A stretch of DNA of 5,285 nucleotides, taken from Lachnospiraceae bacterium. GTDB lineage: Bacteria > Bacillota_A > Clostridia > Lachnospirales > Lachnospiraceae. Below are positions 5,168 through 5,285 of the stretch, piece by piece. The notes beneath the pieces were generated by a model. The model ran no database searches. It was given only the letters and a program-made list of their open reading frames with translations, and had not been told where the DNA came from. Both the position numbers and the translations under genes were made by a program. How positions within the stretch are numbered: the first letter of the stretch is position 1; each line of letters opens with the position of its first letter. The stretch covers positions 1-5,285 of the forward strand of contig JAQUUB010000204.1 in assembly GCA_028694115.1 (NCBI GenBank), written 5' to 3'.

Positions 5168-5285
5168 ATGAAAAATATCATTGAAATTGAAAACCTATAC
5201 AAAAGTTTTGGAGAAGTTAAGGCTGTCCAGGATCTGAGCTTTCGTGTCAAGGAGGGAGAGCTGTTCGCCTTTTTGGGTGTGAATG
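5168..5285 (+). CDS. ABC transporter ATP-binding protein, 5' part only
   Basis: The first 39 codons are present, after AGGAG (5155-5159) with 8-nt spacing to the ATG. They read MKNIIEIENLYKSFGEVKAV followed by QDLSFRVKEGELFAFLGVN, the standard start of an ABC ATPase: A-loop aromatic Y11 in NLYKSFG, the DLSF strand, and FLGVN at the start of the Walker A loop, where the window ends. The style (FGEVKAVQDLSF, EGELFAFLG) is that of exporters with an ABC-2 permease, often for drugs, peptides or antibiotics, which is family knowledge rather than direct evidence. The permease gene would be expected beyond the edge. Confidence 0.9.
   Translation, partial: MKNIIEIENLYKSFGEVKAVQDLSFRVKEGELFAFLGVN

Overview
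The window looks like chromosomal DNA of a low-GC anaerobic Firmicute, probably a Clostridia/Lachnospiraceae-type gut bacterium. The evidence is strong AGGAGG-type ribosome sites, AT-rich spacers, TTG and GTG starts, and the gene families present. No rRNA, tRNA, CRISPR array or intact transposase was found.

Left part (about 1-2330): a rightward three-gene operon. It encodes a 122-aa two-span membrane protein, a 182-aa permuted papain-fold (YiiX/YaeF or LRAT-like) hydrolase/acyltransferase, and a 427-aa CoA-dependent acyltransferase of the alcohol-acetyltransferase/condensation superfamily with an intact HxxxDG motif. Genes 1 and 2 overlap by 4 nt, and gene 3 starts 7 nt after gene 2. Upstream is a candidate promoter with a perfect 7+7 inverted repeat in its spacer. 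A strong ribosome site on the opposite strand at the left edge suggests a divergent gene just outside the window.

Middle part (about 2330-3370): gene debris and regulatory structure. A small unrecognised gene carries an apparent frameshift. It is followed by the first ~34 codons of a flavodoxin-like NADPH-dependent FMN reductase, also frameshifted. That fragment meets, tail to tail at about 2857-2860, the first ~80 codons of a leftward gene that resembles PBECR4-type nucleases and is frameshifted in a C6A7 run. The leftward gene has a candidate promoter and a ~140-nt leader holding several hairpins, the last one terminator-like.

Right part (about 3360-5285): an intact hipBA-type toxin-antitoxin operon. 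HipB is an XRE repressor and HipA a Ser/Thr kinase with all recognisable catalytic motifs. The genes overlap by 14 nt and lie behind a -10 box that overlaps a 20-bp near-perfect palindrome, the likely HipB operator. After hipA come a possible 10-codon leader ORF with a hairpin, a small frameshifted gene, and the first 39 codons of an ABC transporter ATPase that runs off the window.

The most system-like unit is the membrane protein/papain-fold/acyltransferase operon, for which I know no established pathway. The other notable pattern is four apparent 1-nt frameshifts, all in homopolymer runs, which mean either real gene decay or sequencing error.
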